NCBI GenBank assembly: GCA_019059635.1
Contig: JAGVRJ010000005.1
Coordinates: 1,674,001 to 1,738,000 of the forward strand
Origin: Proales similis
Lineage: Eukaryota; Rotifera; Eurotatoria; Ploima; Proalidae
Reading direction: 5' to 3'
DNA length: 64,000 bases
Numbering within the stretch: position 1 is the stretch's first letter; every line of letters begins with the position of its first letter. A program made the translations under genes and the position numbers. This document shows positions 22,534 through 35,151 of the stretch, piece after piece. The notes under the pieces were generated by a model. It did not search any database and was not told where the DNA came from. It saw nothing but the letters and a program-made list of their open reading frames with translations.

Positions 22534-25500
22534 ATGATTTTTTGCATATACCGATACGAAATTGTCTGTTTTTTGGTATTTTGCTGGTTGGTATTGAATG
22601 CCAATGGACAGCATCAGCGAATAAGCCAACATCCGAGCGACCAGTACGCGCAGATTGGAGAGCAAGCTGTTCTACATTGTACAATCGAAAATCTAAAAGG
22701 AGAGCCCCAATGGTGTATCGACGACTTTTGTTTGGGCATCGATCGGAGCACAGAAAACTGGACTCTAAAAGGCCGAAGCAGATACAGAATAATCGGCGAC
22801 CATGAGAATGGCGAGTTTCATTTAATGGTCGACCCAGTTCAACTTCAGGATCATATGGTCTTCTATTGCATGGCCACAGCAGCCAGCGAGACAATCGAAG
22901 CGGTCAAGTCCGACAAAGTGTTCCTCACTGTCCTCAGTAAGTGACATATTTAATCTCAGCATCGATTTAGAATTGGACAAAATTTCCTCCAAGGCTTTCC
23001 CAAATCGCTGCACATGGCGCATCCTGTTCACGTATCCTTAAACAAGCCGTCGTCGATCCAATGCATTGCTCGGCACTCGAGGCCTCCTGTAAAAATGATG
23101 ATTGTGATCAACGGACGCTTGATTGATGATCACCGTCGCTATCGCACCAGCGTGGTTAGACGCAGACCAGAAGATGACAATCTGATTCCGGACTACTCGC
23201 CGTACGCCACTCATCCGACAGGCCGGATCGACGCTAGAGAGCTGCGCGATTATTATTATGACACAATCACGAACGTGACTGTCGAGGACATTGACATGAG
23301 CATGGACGGGCAAACAGTTGAATGCTTTGCATATTCTCTATTTGAACCAGGCTCGGACATTTCGCACCTCTCCTCTTCGTCTTATGCTCCGGCAAAACAG
23401 GCAAAAGTCTTGAGTGCCAAGTCAATACTTCAAGTTGATTGTAAGCAGCCTTTCGATCGAAAGAGTCGAATTCAAACCCAAAACATTCGAATTTTTCTAG
23501 ACGCTCCAGAAGTAAACTTGCGAGTGAACTCGAAGAGCGAACTTCTCAAGGAAGAAGACGTGATCAGTTTAGAGTGCGTGGCCAAGGCAACTCCAGCAAT
23601 CGAGAGCTACAAGTAAGAAAATTCGCACCAACTAGAGCGTCGAAAGAAAACCAATTTGCCGGCTTTCTTTTAGATGGTACATTGGAGACAATTATCTGAA
23701 TGGCGTAGCAGAGCCGACTCTGAATTTGAAGCTTAGAAAAGAGATGCATTTGAAACGCATCACTTGTGAAGCGTCCAACCGCGTTGCATCCGTAAAAGCA
23801 TCGCTGCAGCTGAATATTCACTGTGAGTGTTTTTGATAGCATGATTGCCGAAATGAAGAGGAGAGACTGACAAATATTTTCTTCAATTTTTTAGACAAGC
23901 CCCATTTTTTGAACGGTCCGATCTCGTTCGTAACAGCCGACGAGAACGCGTGCAATCGGCCATTGCTGTTAGAATGTGACGTCAATGCCAATCCGAATGG
24001 GAACATAACATGGTTCCGTCGCAGGGTGCGCCCTGACCGCCTCGTTGCACTCAAACGATTGCTACAGAACGCGGACGCCTTGAGAGCCGATAGCTTTATG
24101 AATTCAATCAGGTTCATTGACAAATGGACCAATTTTGACCAAAGAGACGACGCAGAGGAATTGTTCTACGATGAGCTCATTGGCACTGGGCCCACCTACA
24201 TCGTAGCGTCGTTCAACTGTGGATCAATGCAGGCCACTTCTGTTCAGCGTCCGATGCGTTCTTATCTTAATGAGCAACCGAAAGCGTCGGTGTTTACCGG
24301 CAGAGAGTCGGTGCTCGGTCTGGATTCGAGCTACGATGTCGAATTAACCGAGACCGAGCGATCGATTTCAATGCAACAGTTGGATAGCAACGATTTCGGA
24401 GTTTATGTTTGTCAAGCTGAGAATCGAATGCCTGCAGGCGAATTGAAAACCAGCCGCCGCTTTATTAAACTTAACCCACAGGGCTCACCGACTGCCCGTA
24501 GCGTTCTCAAGCCGGGTAGACACGAATCAGAAGAAGCAAAGCTAGAATGGATCATGGCGAATCCGTTGATCGATTCGCCGCCAATTGAGCAGGCAGTCTC
24601 GCTCGGCTCGACTACAACACTGTCATGTTTGATTGACGGTCTGCCGACTGTGATGCAAGCTTTCTGGATGAAGGACAGAGGCCAGATTCTGTCCCAGTCA
24701 GAGCTAGTTAAAACCAAGTCAAAGCGATCGGACTCAGGCGAAAAGCATGGCGAGCGAAATTATTTGATCAAATACGAGAATCTGACGCTTGGAAATGGCG
24801 ATATCAAAGACGAGCACAAGACCGAGATAGACGAGAGGAGAGAAAGAGGAGGAATTTTGGAAAGCAGCTCTGGTCTGATTCTGGCAACGCTCACAATCAA
24901 GAGTGTGAAAGAAAAAGACCTTGGGCTCTACAGATGCTTCGCGAGCAACCAATACGGCGCTCGATCAGGCCTTGTCATTTTGCGCCAGCGCACCATATTC
25001 GGTAAGAAGTTTGATTTTGAGCCAAATCTAGCGAATCAAACTAATTGCTTTCTTTAGACGATTTAAATCTGAACGGAGCGAGAGCCCCGATCGTAATCGC
25101 CAGTGTATTGATCGCCATAGTGGCGTTTGGCTTGCTGTCGGTGGTCGGCTGTTTGAGAATGTGTAGGCGAAAAAGAGGCAAAAACGAGAAACGATTCAAG
25201 CTGGCTCCCGAACTGAGATGTGAATTAAACTCGGACAAGACCATAAACGAGTGGCTGGCTTCAAGTAAAACCAGCAATGAGAATTCACTGCTTAATGCAA
25301 ATGGTTCCACAAATAATAGCAGTGCGAGCACCACAGCAACCATTCTGCACAACGGCCTGATCGAGACCATAAATTTAACCTCGTGTGCCAAGTCAAAGTC
25401 AAGTCAAGATAAATCGCCTTCGCATCTGAGAGACGAGCTTTTGCTCAATGAAAGCGACTCGGAAAATCAGACCGTGGTCAGCTTGAACCAAAAGAACAAA

Positions 25501-26271
25501 TTCAACACAATGATCATGGGCGAGAATAAGGGGCAGAGAAAATTCGATCAGGGCAAATACCACTCGCTAAACAAGTACGCACCGAATTTCACCTACAAAT
25601 CAATTGAGGACGAGAACGGCGCGTTCGAAGACAACGAGCTCGTGCTGAAAATGAATCATTCTAAAGCGAGCACCTCGTCGGCCTCGTCTACTTCTTCGTC
25701 GTCTTTGTCAACGAGCAAACGAACACCGTCTACTCGGGCGTTCAATTTAAGCAACGGAAACTTCAACGCCAAAATCTCGTCGACCGGCTCCAAGACAATA
25801 GTTTCAACGCCGACCTTAGGCGATGCTCAGGGAAGAGGAAGAATGGAAAAGGTATATAACGAGAACATAAGCAATTATGAAAAGCTAAAGTACAATGTCA
25901 ACTTGGAGAAACTGCTAAAAGAGAATCAGTTCAGTCAATTTTTTACTCAGCTCTCATCGAACACAGCAACAGGTGTAGAATTCTCCAACTTGCCACTCAC
26001 AGGCCAGCATCAAGTTGCGCCGCCTCCAGTGGCACCTCACGATCCGGGCAATATTCATCATTCATCAATTTATTCGCGTCGTTTGAACTCATCGTTTCTC
26101 TCGCCCAACTCTAGTGTTCACAGTGGCGCCCATCAGTCGTTTCCTTCTACATTTTCTTCATCGGACGCAGGCTCGCTGAACAGATTTCCCAATCCGTACA
26201 CCAACTCTTGGTCAACGTGCGAAGCGTCCAAAGAGACTACGATTGAGAATCGTCAACACTTGGACGTTTAA
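22534..26271 (+). CDS. KIRREL/SYG-1-like immunoglobulin cell-adhesion receptor (6 exons)
   Basis: Exons: 22534-22936, 22994-23440, 23501-23612, 23674-23822, 23895-25001, 25058-26271; about 1143 aa with all phases closing. A signal peptide ends near residue 25. Five Ig domains follow, each with a visible Cys pair: HCTIEN..FYCMAT, QCIARH..VECFAY, LECVAK..ITCEAS, LECDVN..YVCQAE and LSCLID..YRCFAS. One transmembrane helix (APIVIASVLIAIVAFGLL) comes next, then a Ser-rich cytoplasmic tail of about 375 aa. Ig1 (gain of Trp plus LGI, then RYRI) matches the kin-of-irre/nephrin-like first domain. The last residues, LDV, fit a class II PDZ ligand. The family mediates cell recognition in slit diaphragms, myoblast fusion and synapse placement. 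The tail is longer than in most relatives. Two AATAAA signals lie at about 26424-26440. Confidence 0.85.
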
Positions 26272-27629
26272 AACGCTCTTATCTGATTAGAAAAACGTCT
26301 AGACCATTCCGGTGACGAACAATCCAAGCAATGCCAATTCTTCAATTCTAGACAATTCTTTGAAATCTGCGTTTAATTTTTACAACCTGCGACGCTTCCT
26401 CAGTGTGTTTTAAATTATATTATAATAAAAATGTAATAAAATGACTACTTGCCAGCATTAATGCCCACTTCTGATTAAGAGCCGAGCGCGCGAACGCGAT
26501 TTTCTGAAAGCTCCAAGCCCACGTGAAGGCTGGATGAAGGTCCATAATTCTGGTCCCAATCCCGGCACAATATAAACGAAAGACTGTCATATACACAAAT
26601 GTACGTGGGTTGGACCAACGAGCTAGAAAGCGAATTCTTCTATTTAATTTGTCAATGTGTGCCTGGCAGGTAGGTAGGAAGGAACATGGAATGAAAGCAA
26701 ACTGCGTTTGTTCGTTTTTAAGCGCTCAAACGTGATAAGATGCGAATGATATGATTTTGAATGAAGTCTTTCAAAAACACATCTCTATCGTGGGCAATTC
26801 CAATTTATTCAACTATAAAAAGCTCACGAGCTCGGCATTTATTCTTAACCTGGGTTCACAAGCGCACATTTGCGGAATCGAAACCCGCTTATATTCTATC
26901 GTTGTTTTACAATCTATTTTTCTCCTCTTTAAGTCATTTGGGTGTGATTCAGTTTGGCTCTATGCTGGCGCTGTTTGCCATTTGAATGAGGCAGCAAAGC
27001 TTCTCCAACAGCCTACAGATTTAGAAGCAAATGGGCCAGAAATGTGTAGATGTAGAGTAAAGTCTTGTGAAATGCCAGTGCAATTTGAAGCCGGCTGGCG
27101 GAATATGCGCATGAACGCGCGAGAGATAAAAATTGGGTCAGCAAGCAAGGGGCAAAGCTGACCGAATTTCATTAATCATATGTTCTTCTATCGAATAGCC
27201 ATTTGCGGAGGCTTAGAGAGCAAATTTGCTGTTTATCTGTTGCAGGCGCCCAGGCTAGGCCGACATTAGCGGCTGTTCAAGCGGCTTCAACTGGCCTGTG
27301 GCTGTCGGGCCGACGCTGAAAATCTGGGGCGGCCGAAATAGGGCGGCTCGAACTGGTATTGACCGCCTTTTAATTAGAAACGCTCATCTCGTGGTAGCCG
27401 CAGAATCAGCAGTCAGTTCTGCTTCACATAAATCATTGATTGCTATAAAAACCTGCGAGCTTTCATTTATTTCATTTCATTCAAGGCTGAGTGTTCAATT
27501 TTTCTTGTGCTAAGAACTTTGGCACAGGACAGAAGATGAAAACTATCGTTTCTAATTTTAGAAATCTGCACAAATTGACAAAATATTTTGACCCTTTTTT
27601 TTGGGCTTATTGGATATCTGCTGAAAAAA
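26272..27629. other. Intergenic, KIRREL-like gene to TGF-beta ligand
   Basis: About 1.36 kb with the receptor's poly(A) signals (26424-26440) at its start and then presumably the ligand promoter. An open frame at 26751-27161 has no family resemblance, and I do not support it as a gene. Confidence 0.4.
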
Positions 27630-29178
27630 ATGTTAGAAGCGAATACTAAGGCCTTTGGCAAGAAAACAGTTGTAGAGCAGCCGGCTCGAACCAAAACAGT
27701 GCTTGGACTCGCAGGTCCTTTTCTATTCTTCGTCATGTCCATGAGCCTATTGACTGAGCCAGTCAGCTGCCATTCTCCGTCAGTAGAGTTTGACTCTGCA
27801 TTCGAGATTAGTGACCAGCAACATGAAAACAAACGAGCCCTTTCGTTCAGCGAAGATGAGCTGAATCTTGACGCCGAAGCGTTGATAAACATTTTTAAAA
27901 TCAAATTGCTGAATCTACTTCAAGTCGACGACATACCAAGCCCGAGCGAAGCCAATTTCACCCAAGAGACAATGCCAGAGCCTGTAATCGAAGAGTACAA
28001 TCGCTTGCTGAGAGAGCAAAAGCGCAAAGAGCGCTCGAGCGTTAAGCGAGCCGCCTCAAGAAGAGCCCGAAGTGTCTCGGCTCACAAACGTCTCTCAGTC
28101 GACGATCAGACTCGTCTAAACGGCTCAATAATTCAAAAGCTCATTGTCATACCCCAGGCCTGTAGGTTAACCTTGAGCCCATGAAATCGCTTTAAATCTG
28201 ACCATCTTCATAAAAGTTGTGGAAACATCAAATGACTGGTGCAGACTGCACAAGCCTGAAAATGGATACGAGTCAGTGAGCTGCTTTTGGTTCAACATTG
28301 ACCATTCTCAATTTAGCAGCTACGAGGTCGAAGGCGCTGAGATGTTCTTCAAATTTGACCTCGGCTACTTGAGTAGTTTGCTCGACTCATATGTCGTCGA
28401 TTTCAGTGAAAGCTCGCCAATTAAAAAATTCAACATCTACATTCAAATCAATGAGCGCATTGTGAAACGGGTGAATTTACTCGAGAAGCTCGAAGATTGG
28501 AAGAGAAGCGCACCGGGTCATGATGATCCCTCGTTTGCATCAGTGAACGTCAAATCGATTATTGAAAATTTGCTAAGCAACAGTGACTATGAAGAGAAGC
28601 AGCTCAGAGTGCGTTTGGTCTGCTCAAGTGAGCTGACTCGTCAAATCAGAGAGCTTGAGTGGATATTTGCCAAAATGAATGAGAAATCAGCGATTAGTGT
28701 TAACTTTGGCCTTGAGAGCATGCCGGTGCGAGAGAGACGCTCTTTGAGCTCAACAAGCGGGCAAACGTTTAATGAGTGCGATGACCTACAGAGACTTGGC
28801 TACCCAGCACACGAGATCAGCTGCTGCAGAAAAAGTGTTGCGTTTAAAATCTCCGACATCGGCTGGGCTCATTGGATCATGGTGCCCGATGTTGTTGAAT
28901 TCAAATATTGCCGAGGGACATGCTTCAGTAAGTAGACAAAATGGCCCTATTGAAAATAAATTGAAATGAACTAATAAAAAACAAAAGGTAAAAATTCACT
29001 TCGATTTGACAACACCCAAATCATGTACCAAATGTTCGAAGCGACAAACACCAAACCGACGCATTGCTGCAATGTGTTTGAATATGATCAGGATGTGAAG
29101 TTCGTATTTAGAACACGCCAAAATGGCTATAGAACCGAAATGCTCTCCATAAACGCTAAAAACTGCCTCTGCTCATGA
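27630..29178 (+). CDS. TGF-beta superfamily ligand, activin/TGF-beta-type cysteine pattern (3 exons)
   Basis: Exons 27630-28161, 28217-28927 and 28988-29178; about 477 aa with phases closed. A hydrophobic signal segment (VLGLAGPFLFFVMSMSLL) lies about 25 residues in. A long prodomain with basic patches follows, then a furin-type site RERR near residue 355, then a mature domain of about 123 aa. The mature part has nine cysteines: one before the SCC pair, IGWAHWIMVP, YCRGTC, HCC and the terminal NCLCS. An extra Cys ahead of the CC pair, together with the IGW...W motif, is typical of activin/TGF-beta/myostatin-type ligands and not of BMPs. I cannot place it more precisely. It would be a secreted dimer that signals through type I/II receptor kinases. 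A poly(A) signal lies at about 29547. Confidence 0.88.
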
Positions 29179-29642
29179 GCTTTTATAATGAGGCCTCTGC
29201 TCCTAGGTTTGTCAAGTTCACTCATATACACTCTCGCTGTGCATTTTTGGTTCTTGTTATAGGTGCACTCTTTTCTGTTCAACGTTATCCTTTCATTCTC
29301 TTCTCTTTGGCTATTTTTATTCTCAATCATTATACTCGACTGAATGTAACAATAAATCGTATCGCACCAATTTGATTTCATCTCCTTCACTCTCTCTCTC
29401 CTAGGCTCTCATTTTCATTGGAAAATTGGTCCGGCGGCCAAATAAAGAAAGGAGCCATTCAATGCAGAATAAACTCGAAAATGCCCGTTTGTCTATTCGT
29501 AGTTGTCTGCGTTGGGATGGAATGAAAAAGTGAAAAAATGATTGTCAATAAAAAACTTTATGAAACTTTTTAACTAGACAATCTAGACACCGATGAATGC
29601 TAAAATTCGGGAAAACGCTCCCTCAAAGTGCTGTTTATAAAT
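29179..29642. other. Intergenic between convergent TGF-beta ligand and propeller gene
   Basis: 464 bp between two 3' ends, T-rich with a likely AATAAA at 29547-29552 for the ligand. No gene seen. Confidence 0.4.
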
Positions 29643-30916
29643 TTAATACCAGATTTTAAATCTATCGTCATAGCTGGCGCTGATCAACTCATCGTTGTGA
29701 AATATCAAATCTCGCACTTGATCTGAATGAGCATTCCATTCCTTTATCTTTACGCCTCGCTCGACATCCCAAATCTGGATTCGGCCCGAATCAAACCCAA
29801 GGGCTGCTATTCCGGACGAGTGCACGGCTACAGAATAGGGCGAAAGCGAGCCCGTTGTTATCGCATGCTTTAATTGGAAAGGGGCATTAAAATTGAAAAT
29901 GTTAAACTCTCGATCTGCAGAGGAACAGGTCAGTATGTACGAGTTGGGCATTATAGCCAGCTTCCAAACTATTGACGAATGGGCTTGAAAGTTGGCTAAT
30001 ATTTCGAGGCTGCTGACCTTAATGATCCTTAAGCGGCCGTCATTAAGACCGGCTGCGATTTGATCGGAACCGATCATTCCCATGTCGTTGACTCCTGAAC
30101 CAATATTGACACTTCTCGTTTGGCTGCCAGTCTGGTAGTTCCAGAATCGTATGTGACCACCGTCATCGCCGGTCACCAGTTCTCCAGTGGAAAGATATAG
30201 CATTTTCCTAATAGTTCCCCCCGGATTCGTGAAGCTTCTCACCTCGGTTCCAGTAGTCCCTCGGTTCCATATTCGAATAAGCCCATTCCATGCGCCTGTT
30301 AGCTGGTTGTTAGGTAAAAATGCCACAGCTCTCACTAGTCCGGGGTTTTTCGAATAACTCTCTTTAAGAGCACAACTCTGTCGATCATAAATTTTTATGA
30401 AGTAAAATTCCGTACCGACGGCTATGTTTTCAGTATCAGGATCAATTTCCAACTCAAGAACATTATACATTGTGTTGGTTTGTTTCTTTAGGGTTCCACT
30501 CATTTCAAGCTTTTTCTTTTTGATGTAGACCCTCAATGATGAGTCTGGAGTTTCAACAAAGTAGGCTGGATTGGATTCTTTAAGGAGAAAAAGCTCGTCT
30601 TTATCGACGATGACTTGGCAGCATTGATTTTCCTTTTGGCATTCTGCAAGGGCTAAATATATGTTATGCCTTTTATCCAGTCTGGAGATAATCCCGTAGT
30701 TCATCAGCGGTCTATAAGAGCGATTGCTATAGCTCTCCAATCTGAACACCTCCGAGTTGACATTAATCGCAACTTGAAGAAAAAAACTTTGAATTATTTT
30801 TCATTATCACTCCTTCAATGAAAATGAATCTTCTCACTTGCAAGTTCCCAGAGATAGAAAAATACCCAGCTCAGGTATCTTCCGCTACAAATTTTACTCA
30901 AGCCTAAATTTCGCAT
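29643..30916 (-). CDS. Predicted secreted WD40-like beta-propeller protein with an apple/PAN-like N-terminal region (2 exons)
   Basis: Exons 30916-30838 and 30772-29643 on the minus strand, joined by a 65-nt phase-1 intron with a pyrimidine-rich acceptor; about 402 aa. Exon 1 encodes MRNLGLSKICSGRYLSW followed by VFFYLWELAIA, a good signal peptide. Residues about 35-95 hold a cysteine cluster (ECQKENQCCQ) and FLL, which recalls an apple/PAN module; this is a loose match. From about residue 100 to the end are WD40-like blades (RIWNRGTTG, IRFWNYQTGS, RLRIIKVSS, FNIFNFN, IQIWDVERG, and the terminal FKIWY). Almost all WD40 proteins are cytosolic or nuclear, so a signal peptide is unusual. I assign no specific function. 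The product is predicted to be extracellular or in the secretory lumen. Confidence 0.75.
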
Positions 30917-31850
30917 TTCCTTATTCGCTAGTTGGAATAATTTTCCAAAAGTCTCTGCAAATAATTCAAGAAACTTGAGATTAAAAAATTGTTTGACAAC
31001 GCAGTGTTAATAAGTTTCCTTTATTTATACCCTGTTGGTTGCCAAGTTAGAACCAAGAGGATAAAAATAAGTGATGTTCCGAGAATCCGGCAAAATTGCT
31101 GAAGAATGTTCAAAATAAGAAAGTTGTTTTCGAATATGGAGCCGGAAGGAGAAAACTTCAATCAGGATTTAGTAATGCTAAAATGTCAAGAATCGCCTAT
31201 AACCGTTATTGATATGAGTCGATTTAAGTTCGATTGCCGTTGTGAATTTGTTGTTCTCAAAATAATATTCGCATATAAATAAAATTTTTTCTTGTGTATT
31301 AGGGGCACGAACAAACCTGATTGATTGTGTAGCAAAAGTGTGAAAATAGTTGCTTGACTGGAACCGAGCTTGCCGGGCATATAAAAATAATTCTTAATTA
31401 CAGCAACTGACTACTGCTAGACAGACGCCGAAATTTTGAGACTTCATCATTCTCAAGTAGGGGTTCGTCGCCGCCAACCATCCCTGAAGAGCTGATTCTG
31501 AGGCGCCGGCCGATCCCAATCAGTTCCACGAGAACTACTTAAAATCGTTTGAGTTTGTGGTCGATTTCGAGCGAAGTGACAGAATTTTAAAATGTTCACT
31601 CTTTTCTGTTAAAATTTATCTTTTCATTAATTTTTCTTTTTGAATAAATAAACTCAAAATTGATCATACAATTGAACATAAAATTTAGCTTTTATTTTGT
31701 TGCTCAACTCATGCACGTCAAAAATTTTAAATAGACTTCATATATATACACGTCGTCCTCGTCGCTTATGCTCTGGTTTAATATGCGAATAAATTAACCC
31801 GAGCTGAGGAGAGCAGCAGAAAAACTAAGGGCTTGGGTCGTCGCAGTTTA
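30917..31850. other. Intergenic, propeller gene to COG2
   Basis: 934 bp between divergent genes. It contains a 70-bp copy of a COG2 exon segment (31504-31573), described separately. No intact gene is supported. Confidence 0.45.
31504..31573 (+). pseudogene. 70-bp duplicated fragment of a COG2 exon
   Basis: Matches 33257-33326 inside COG2 exon 7 at 68 of 70 positions, same orientation, no gaps. Both differences fall at third codon positions and would be silent (CCG/CCC, TAT/TAC). The sequence outside these limits is unrelated. There is no open frame joined to it, so it is best read as a recent partial duplication. Confidence 0.9.
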
Positions 31851-34617
31851 ATGTCGAGTAACTCTGAGCATTCCAACACTGGCCGGCCGGCCGACCCGAG
31901 CATCCTGAAGAGCTTGCGCAACGAGGGCGCCTTTTGCTTCCCCAAGGACATATTCTATGCGGTTTGAATTTGAAAAATGTAGAAAACAACGGACGAGGAC
32001 TCATCAAAGCCAACTCATTCGGTTTTTAGGAAACATTCGATGTGGACGCTTTTCTTTCGCTCTACAAACGGGAGTTTAGCCTTGAAAAGCTTCGCGATGA
32101 TCTCATGCTCTATCTAAGAGTCCTTGAGGCATCAATGAGCGAGCTAATCAACAAAGACTATCCGGACTTTGTAAATCTCTCAACAAACTTGGTAAAAACA
32201 ACTCAAAGACAATGCTGCTTGCTTGCTTTCTAAAGGATCATTCGAATCAACCGGCTGTTAGGTCGGCCTTGACAAAGGCATAAACGGATTGAGAAGTTCA
32301 ATAGAAACCATGAAGCTTGAAGTGAATGTGAGGCTTTATCAAGTGAATCTTGACTATTCGCATTCTGCCCAACTTTTATTTCAGAGCGTCAGAGACTCAT
32401 TGAACAGTGAAATTGATTTGGTGATGAGTAAATTGAACGAAAAGCTGGCGATCGAAAAGCGGCGAATCGCCCTTAAGCTCTTGATCAACTGGGAACGTTC
32501 CATGAAAGTCACCAGCGAGATGATTGATAGCAAAAATTCAAAGTAGCTTACTTTCGCCTAATTGAAACTGCTCGCGCAAAACTGACCAAATGCGCAGAAA
32601 AATCAAAGGCGACCACCTTGAGCGAATAGCATTTGAATTTTTTCAGCTGAAAAGCTCATTGTCAATCAGCGACGGCCTTGAAGCAACTGAATTCTCTCAT
32701 TCACAAGTGAGTTGGTGAAGCCTTATTTACTTTTGAGCATAAAAAACAATTTCTTTGCTCAAAAGGAGATTGAAAAGCTGAGCGAAATGCTGGAGAAAAT
32801 GATGAAAGAGCTGTTTCTGGCCGCGTTGGACGTGAACGAAAATCTTAAATTCGACGAGAACGAAAGAAAGCAGCAAATAACGCACGTCTTGAAGAGCTAT
32901 TCACTGTTGTCCAAGCACTCGTTGGCCGAGCAGACATTCACCGACTTCAAAGTCAAGCCATACTTGAGCCAGGTTAGCTGCACATTGTGTTGGGGTTCGA
33001 GCAAAGCTAAAAGTTTGAGAACAGTTCATCACAGAAGAGTACATGGAAAAGTATGGTCTGAGTGGAATATTTCTAAAGGTGCTCGACTTTATAGACGAGA
33101 GCGGACAATTTTTGACCATAAGCGGCTCGATAAAAAAAACCAGCGCCGGAGAGACCAATTCAACAGAGAACTATTCAAACGAGTTCAATTTCATCACAAA
33201 TTCGATTTGGTCGCAGACCGTGTCTCTGCTCGAGCTCAACCTGAGCTACATCTTCTCGCCGGCCGATCCGAATCAGTTCCACGAGAACTATTTAAAATCG
33301 TTTGAGTTTGTGGTCGATTTCGAGCGCAAATGCGCCCAGTACGACGAGCACATCAGATCTCGACTGAGAGCTTCTAGCTCGTTCAAATATTTTGTTAAAA
33401 AGTGGCCTGTTCAAGTTTATTATCAAATACGCTTTCAAGAGGTTGTGTCCAAGTTCGAGACCGATCTGATAGAAAGATTTAGCCGAGCGACCGAAAAATC
33501 TGAGGGCGACCAGTTGAGTGACGATCTGTACATGAAAATAAGCGAAAGCCTCGTGGACTCGATGAGCTACTGCTGGAACGAGTCGAAATGTTTTCTTTCC
33601 TGTTTGGTGTCCCAGTTTTGGAAGCTTAATCTTCAGCTTGTCGCTCGATTCGCGTCGTTTTTTATCGACAAATTTAATAAAAAATCGGACCAAGCAGGCG
33701 ATAAGCAACAGCGAAAAGAAGAAGCCAACGCGGAGACGAGCATCCAAAGCGAGCTCTCGAGCCAATTTTGCCTCATGCTGCTTCACGATCTCGATAAATT
33801 GGCACTGACAAAGCTGCCCAATTTGTTTGACGGTCTGATTTCGCCCATTATTCGTTCGCTGAATGCCAGCAAAGACATATCGATGTTCAAGGATTCGTTT
33901 TCAGTCTCAATCGAGCAGCTTCAAATGGTGAAGAGCGCTACATTTGATCACCTAGTGAGCAATCTGGTCGAGTTGTGTGAGGTAAACTTGAAAAGTGCCA
34001 ACGACATTCCACGTCTGTACAGACGAACCAACCGAGGCGTAAGTGCTGTTCAGCTTTGTTCTCGAGCCATCACACTTATGCTGTGTGCTGAAGGTTCCAG
34101 ACGCACCCTCGTCTTATATCGAAGCGACCGTGCAAGTTCTAGTCCGCTTTAGAACTGATTCAAATTCATTGCAAACAGACTACGTGGATCAAGTGATCAG
34201 AAACTCGATTGACCTTATTTGCCAAAGGTAAACCAATTTAAGATTCAAAGTGGGAAAGAAATTCCATCTCAACTAAACCATCAAAAAAGATTCAAAGCGA
34301 TCTCGTCCGATTTGCTTGAGTCGGTGAGGAAAATGGAGGATAGCTTGAAACGACTTCAACGAGTGCGCCAGACCAACAGACAAAATCAGACGCCGAGCAG
34401 CGGCATGAGCGACGACGACAAAATACGCTTGCAGCTGTTTTTAGACGTAAAAGAATTAGGCACTTTGCTTAAGTCCGAATTCGCCAATTATAACGGTGCG
34501 CTCGAGTACGATGAACTTTTTAAATTGGTGGACGCCTGCAGGCCGTCGAACGCAGTCGCTTTGGACGGCGCACAATCAGACGCTCGCGATGTGCCCACCG
34601 ATGAGTCTGAACAATGA
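31851..34617 (+). CDS. COG2: Conserved oligomeric Golgi complex subunit 2 (9 exons)
   Basis: Exons: 31851-31961, 32030-32191, 32262-32327, 32385-32542, 32598-32706, 32766-32972, 33025-34038, 34094-34227, 34290-34617; about 762 aa (human 738), phases closed. Diagnostic blocks are LRDDLMLYLRVLE, ELINKDYPDFVNLSTNLVG, VKPYLSQ, FHENYLKSFEFVVDFERKC, VYYQIRFQEVVSKFE, DLDKL, PRLYRRTNRGVP, VRKMEDSLKRLQ and GMSDDDKIRLQL. COG2 is in lobe A of the COG tether, which mediates retrograde vesicle docking at the Golgi and keeps glycosylation enzymes in place. The third intron (32328-32384) is 57 nt and has no stop in frame. The alignment with the family runs without a gap only if it is removed. A poly(A) signal lies near 34743. 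Confidence 0.95.
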
Positions 34618-35151
34618 AAATTCGCGATTTCGTCTCCTATTTTAGACTCGAGCATCGAAAAACTTATTTATTTGAGGGGACACTAGTAGCTCGGGAACCG
34701 GCTGGTCTCCTTTCAAAAACTTGCTTTATTTCTTTCTCTTAGAATAAAACTTAGTGGAGAGGGTTGACTGCGTTGCATTTTTAAAACGCGCTGCGGCCAC
34801 GGCAGCTATGCTTTGCTTTATGAGGTAGATTTTGGACTTGAAAAAGGGCAGTGAGATTGAGGCAGCTAAAATAGAAACGCGCTCAATGTCGTGTACGGCA
34901 CGCTGCAGACAGGTTGCTTGTGTAAGCGCTCTAGAGACGCGAGCTACTGGTCCGATAATTTTTTTGCTTGTTGTCGTTAGCTTCAAAAATGAATTAAGTT
35001 TTCGAATAAATATTCTTAATAATTTCATTCATAATTTAGCGCTTTGCGTGTTAGGAGCTCTCCTCAATATAATATGATGATGATGATGACATAGATAGAA
35101 AGCACAAGGTAATAGAAGAATGTACTGAGGGCTAATCAGAGAACAGCCGGC
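34618..35151. other. Intergenic, COG2 to aftiphilin-like gene
   Basis: 534 bp. It contains the COG2 poly(A) signal and, on the minus strand at 34726-35028, a 100-codon basic open frame with no recognisable family, which I treat as unsupported. A (ATG)n-like run lies near 35073-35090. Confidence 0.4.

Noticed and set aside
26751-27161. 136-codon frame between the receptor and the TGF-beta ligand
   Set aside because: Irregular composition, no domain, and no splice partner. It is probably promoter DNA of the ligand gene.
31186-31380. 64-codon frame upstream of COG2
   Set aside because: No homology and AT-rich composition. It ends near no splice signal that would link it to a neighbour.
34726-35028. 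100-codon basic frame on the minus strand downstream of COG2
   Set aside because: No family resemblance, no conserved motif, overlaps the likely COG2 3' UTR, and basic composition can arise from the opposite strand of T-rich sequence.
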